Shown here: piece by piece, positions 61,542 through 64,000 of the stretch
Numbering within the stretch: position 1 is the first letter of the stretch
Layout: every line of letters starts with the position of its first letter
Source of the DNA: Lachnospiraceae bacterium
Lineage (GTDB): Bacteria > Bacillota > Clostridia > Lachnospirales > Lachnospiraceae
Length of the DNA stretch: 64,000 nt
Reading direction: 5' to 3'
NCBI GenBank assembly: GCA_017550165.1
Contig: JAFZQH010000029.1
Location: forward strand, 1 to 64,000
Position numbers and translations under genes: made by a program
The notes under the pieces: generated by a model
Database searches by the model: none
Seen by the model: only the letters and a program-made list of their open reading frames with translations
What the model was told of the DNA's origin: nothing

Positions 61542-63335
61542 TCATCTGGCTCTTCGATCATTTTTTCCCTGGTAATGCGAACGTTTCTCTGCGTACATCC
61601 TCTCTTCGGCCTGTTTTATAAAGGCCGGCATATCTATCTCTGAAAGCGGGCCCGTGGACTCTCCCATGGATACCCTGTATCCCTCGTCCGTTATAACTTT
61701 ACGGAACTGCCGCATTTCTTCCAGAATGTCTTCTTCCTTCCTGTCGAACAAGAATGCCACAAACTCATCCCCGCCGATGCGGTATGTGTCGGTCATGCCC
61801 CAGTAAGCCCGGATATTGTCGGCAACGAACTTGAGCATGATATCTCCGGCCTCGTGGCCCTTAGTATTGTTGAGTTCATGCAGTCCGTCAACGTCTACGT
61901 ATATACAGCTGATGCTGTTTCTGTCCATCTCCACATATTCCTTCAGCCGGCGCTCATAGCAGAATCTGTTGTTCATGTTGGTAAGGCCGTCGGAATCCCT
62001 CTCTCTTACCACGTTGTTGAAACGTTCTCTCTCCTGGATCTGCTGGCGGATAGTGGCATCAACATCGCGAAAGGCCATAACTATATTGGTCTCGCCATCA
62101 ACCCCAATAGCCCGGGCGAAACAGGTCTGGTGGTATGTCTCATTACCCTCGGGATCGACACGCCTGTACGTGACCGGCATGATCCCGTTCTCGGGAATGT
62201 TCTTTATCAGGTTATAGTAGGTTCCCTCCTCCAGCAATCTGGGCTGATCCTGGGGTGATACGTATCTCTTAACGTAAAGGGGCATACATAGGGCATAATC
62301 CTTTACCTCCATACCGATGCGGAGGGCCTCCATGATGGTCGTGATCCCCGTAGTACGGTATAGCTCCATGGTACGATCGGGATGGATAAGCCATACCGTA
62401 TGATACTCTCGGCTGAGACCGTCCATCAGAGACTGCTGGAAATCCCGCTCTCTGGCATCTTCCATCTTGGAACGGATCTCATCATCCTTCACTCCGTATC
62501 CCATTATAACAGTGCTGATATCATCCCCCTGTTCAGGCTGGACGTACTTGATCTCACAATACTTATTATCGCTGTTTAAGTATTCCCGAAGATAGGTATC
62601 GCTTTTGCGAAGGCTCCACTTGACATACTCCCTGGAAAGCACGAGAAGCAGATGCTCTTTCTGGTCCTGGATGACGGTATCCATGATATATGCAGAGATG
62701 GCATTATCGTAATCCAGCGTACCTCCTGACTCTTCAAAGGCCCCGGCAGTGGTGGGGGAAAGGTAGCAGGGTGTCATCTCGTTCTTATCCAGATCTACGA
62801 TAAATACCTCGGGATATTCCTGGCTCAGGGCAAAAACAGTGGAAGCATATTTTCTGTTAATGCTTTCACGTATGATCCTCTCCCGGGCTTCTCTTCCTAC
62901 TTCCTTAAGCCCTATAACTACAGCCTCAGGCTCGCTCTCAGGCTCCCCTGTCTTGGAAATGATCAGCTGATTATACAGATAGCCAAACTCCCTGTACTTC
63001 CATCTGGCATTAATTATCTCACGGTTGGTATTCTTCAGGGCTTCAAGATATGAATCCACATTGACTGCTGAAAGGACGTCCTCCAGATCATCCGGATGAA
63101 TATGCTCCTTTATGAGCCGGATCATCTCGGAATAAGGGTCCCCCGCGGATCCAAGCTCATCATTTGTAATATCTGCGGCATCATAATCCATAAGCCGCAA
63201 CGCCCTTTTATCGCTCTTTACATTGTGGTAATACAGAAACATGTAATCACGGCTGAACACCGACAGAATATCCAGATTAACCTGTTCTTCCGTATTACCG
63301 TTATCAGAATAAACTGTATCGTTAATTACCTTCAT
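61542..63335 (-). CDS. PAS-like/GGDEF diguanylate cyclase 2
   Basis: A soluble GGDEF protein of 597 aa. It has an extra N-terminal PAS-like module (about 1-140), then the same two modules as its neighbour (FALSQEYPEVFIVDLDKNEM and GLSREYHTVWLIHPDRTMEL) and a GGDEF domain (GLTNMNNRFCYERRLKEYVE, IYVDVDGLHELNNTKGHEAG, YRIGGDEFVAF). The active-site loop is intact. It is first in a three-gene minus-strand unit. The pair probably arose by tandem duplication. Confidence 0.87.
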   Translation of the reverse strand: MKVINDTVYSDNGNTEEQVNLDILSVFSRDYMFLYYHNVKSDKRALRLMDYDAADITNDELGSAGDPYSEMIRLIKEHIHPDDLEDVLSAVNVDSYLEALKNTNREIINARWKYREFGYLYNQLIISKTGEPESEPEAVVIGLKEVGREARERIIRESINRKYASTVFALSQEYPEVFIVDLDKNEMTPCYLSPTTAGAFEESGGTLDYDNAISAYIMDTVIQDQKEHLLLVLSREYVKWSLRKSDTYLREYLNSDNKYCEIKYVQPEQGDDISTVIMGYGVKDDEIRSKMEDARERDFQQSLMDGLSREYHTVWLIHPDRTMELYRTTGITTIMEALRIGMEVKDYALCMPLYVKRYVSPQDQPRLLEEGTYYNLIKNIPENGIMPVTYRRVDPEGNETYHQTCFARAIGVDGETNIVMAFRDVDATIRQQIQERERFNNVVRERDSDGLTNMNNRFCYERRLKEYVEMDRNSISCIYVDVDGLHELNNTKGHEAGDIMLKFVADNIRAYWGMTDTYRIGGDEFVAFLFDRKEEDILEEMRQFRKVITDEGYRVSMGESTGPLSEIDMPAFIKQAEERMYAEKRSHYQGKNDRRAR

Positions 63336-63371
63336 CGTGCACCGTACATCTCCTGATGTGTGATTGAATAT

Positions 63372-63400
63372 ATTTTAACACAGAAATGCGGTATTTGCCA
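63372..63400 (-). promoter_or_regulatory. Predicted promoter for the GGDEF pair
   Basis: On the minus strand TGGCAA (63395-63400), 17 bases and TAAAAT (63372-63377), about 40 bases before the start at 63335. Confidence 0.45.
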
Positions 63401-63410
63401 CGGTTTATTA

Positions 63411-64000
63411 TCATTCTTTGCCGTCCCAGCAGTATGTGCACAACTTACATCCCTCAAGTCCCGTGGCGGCTATCATATCGTCTAACCTGTTGAACTTCAG
63501 GGTCGTAAAATTAAGCTCTTTTCTGATCTCCTCCAGCATGTTGGCATAGCGCTCGCTTTCAGGATCTGCGTATTCCTTCAGAACTTCGTCGGTGACCTTG
63601 CCGCCCTCCAGCCGTTCTATGACTCTTCTTGTAATAAGCTCCATCTCTGAGGATGACCTGGAGAAATTCAGGTACTTGCAACCAAAGAGAAGGGGCGGAC
63701 AGGCCGGTCTTATATGAACCTCCTTAGCCCCGTTTTCATACAGGTACTCTGTAGTCTCACGAAGCTGGGTCCCCCGGACTATGGAGTCATCAATTAGCAG
63801 GATGCTCTTATCCTTTATCAGATCAGTCACTGCCAGCATCTTCATCTTGGCAATGAGATTTCTCTTACTCTGCATCGTAGGCATAAATGATCTGGGCCAT
63901 GTAGGAGTATATTTGATAAAGGGTCTGGAGAAGGGAACTCCCGACTCGTTGGCATAGCCTACTGCATGGGCTGTCCCGGAATCCGGCACCCCGGCTACGA
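63411..64000 (-). CDS. purF: Amidophosphoribosyltransferase, 3' part (runs off the window)
   Basis: The C-terminal phosphoribosyltransferase part of PurF, which makes phosphoribosylamine in the first step of purine synthesis. The frame is open to the window edge (GVPDSGTAHAVGYANESGVP), so the N-terminal glutaminase domain and the start lie outside. ILLIDDSIVRGTQ is the PRPP-binding loop, and the C-terminal Cys residues in GCKLCTYCWDG may be cluster or metal ligands. PTWPRSFMPTMQSKRN replaces the common form of the flexible loop, as in a variant PurF group. Confidence 0.9.
   Translation of the reverse strand, partial: VAGVPDSGTAHAVGYANESGVPFSRPFIKYTPTWPRSFMPTMQSKRNLIAKMKMLAVTDLIKDKSILLIDDSIVRGTQLRETTEYLYENGAKEVHIRPACPPLLFGCKYLNFSRSSSEMELITRRVIERLEGGKVTDEVLKEYADPESERYANMLEEIRKELNFTTLKFNRLDDMIAATGLEGCKLCTYCWDGKE

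Overview
The window looks like a chromosomal segment of a gut-type Lachnospiraceae/Clostridia bacterium. The basis is Firmicutes-style purine-rich ribosome sites, an Rnf complex in clostridial order (CDGEAB), a two-subunit transketolase, a DUF6240-like protein beside a FliS-like chaperone, DUF5711, a SAM riboswitch on metK, and no phage, transposon or plasmid genes. No tRNA or rRNA gene was seen.

Layout. 1-2.5 kb: a 3-hydroxyacyl-CoA dehydrogenase relative, an MmcQ/YjbR-MGMT fusion and an MTA/SAH nucleosidase. 2.5-7.8 kb: the complete rnfCDGEAB operon (minus). 7.8-12.5 kb: a minimal two-gene Suf-like FeS system behind a lipoprotein gene, then a diguanylate cyclase. 12.6-19.6 kb: a long minus-strand housekeeping run dnaX-ybaB-recR-fsa-tktN-tktC-DUF5711-cvpA. 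19.6-21.8 kb: a two-component pair. 21.8-23.2 kb: a strong promoter, a noncoding array of inverted repeats with a 74-bp period, and a gene with a PD-(D/E)XK-like signature. 23.3-27 kb: glycosyltransferase, flippase-like protein and a xylulokinase broken by one stop codon. 27-30.5 kb: a large secreted protein and a small XRE regulator. 30.6-34 kb: metK under a SAM riboswitch, and a chemoreceptor. 34-41 kb: patatin-like lipase, FliS-like protein, DUF6240-like protein and a TPR/AAA protein. 41-48.3 kb: GT2-GtrA protein overlapping a PrsW-like protease, flavin reductase, zinc peptidase, hybrid kinase, RsbW/STAS pair and a thymidylate-synthase-like enzyme. 48.4-50.4 kb: a second hybrid kinase. 50.5-59.2 kb: four UroD-family enzymes, two MFS transporters and a PucR-type regulator. 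59.3-63.3 kb: phosphopantetheinyl transferase and two paralogous GGDEF proteins. 63.4 kb to the end: the 3' part of purF.

Two regions stand out. First, the three uroD transcription units at 51.9, 54.8 and 59.2 kb carry the same element (TTTTGTAYGTG followed by MCAT) at exactly the same distance (34 nt after TTTTGTA) from their -10 boxes. This points to a regulon, plausibly controlled by the PucR protein encoded among them. All four enzymes keep an HxCG motif like the zinc site of corrinoid methyltransferases, but no corrinoid protein is present. Second, the 22.09-22.41 kb array (TATGCC/GGCATA half-sites, 38-bp hairpins every 73-75 bp, unique DNA between) lies behind a near-consensus promoter and in front of the nuclease-like gene; it fits no class I can name.

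Limits: family assignments rest on motifs and remembered family resemblance, without database searches. Promoters and operators are pattern calls.
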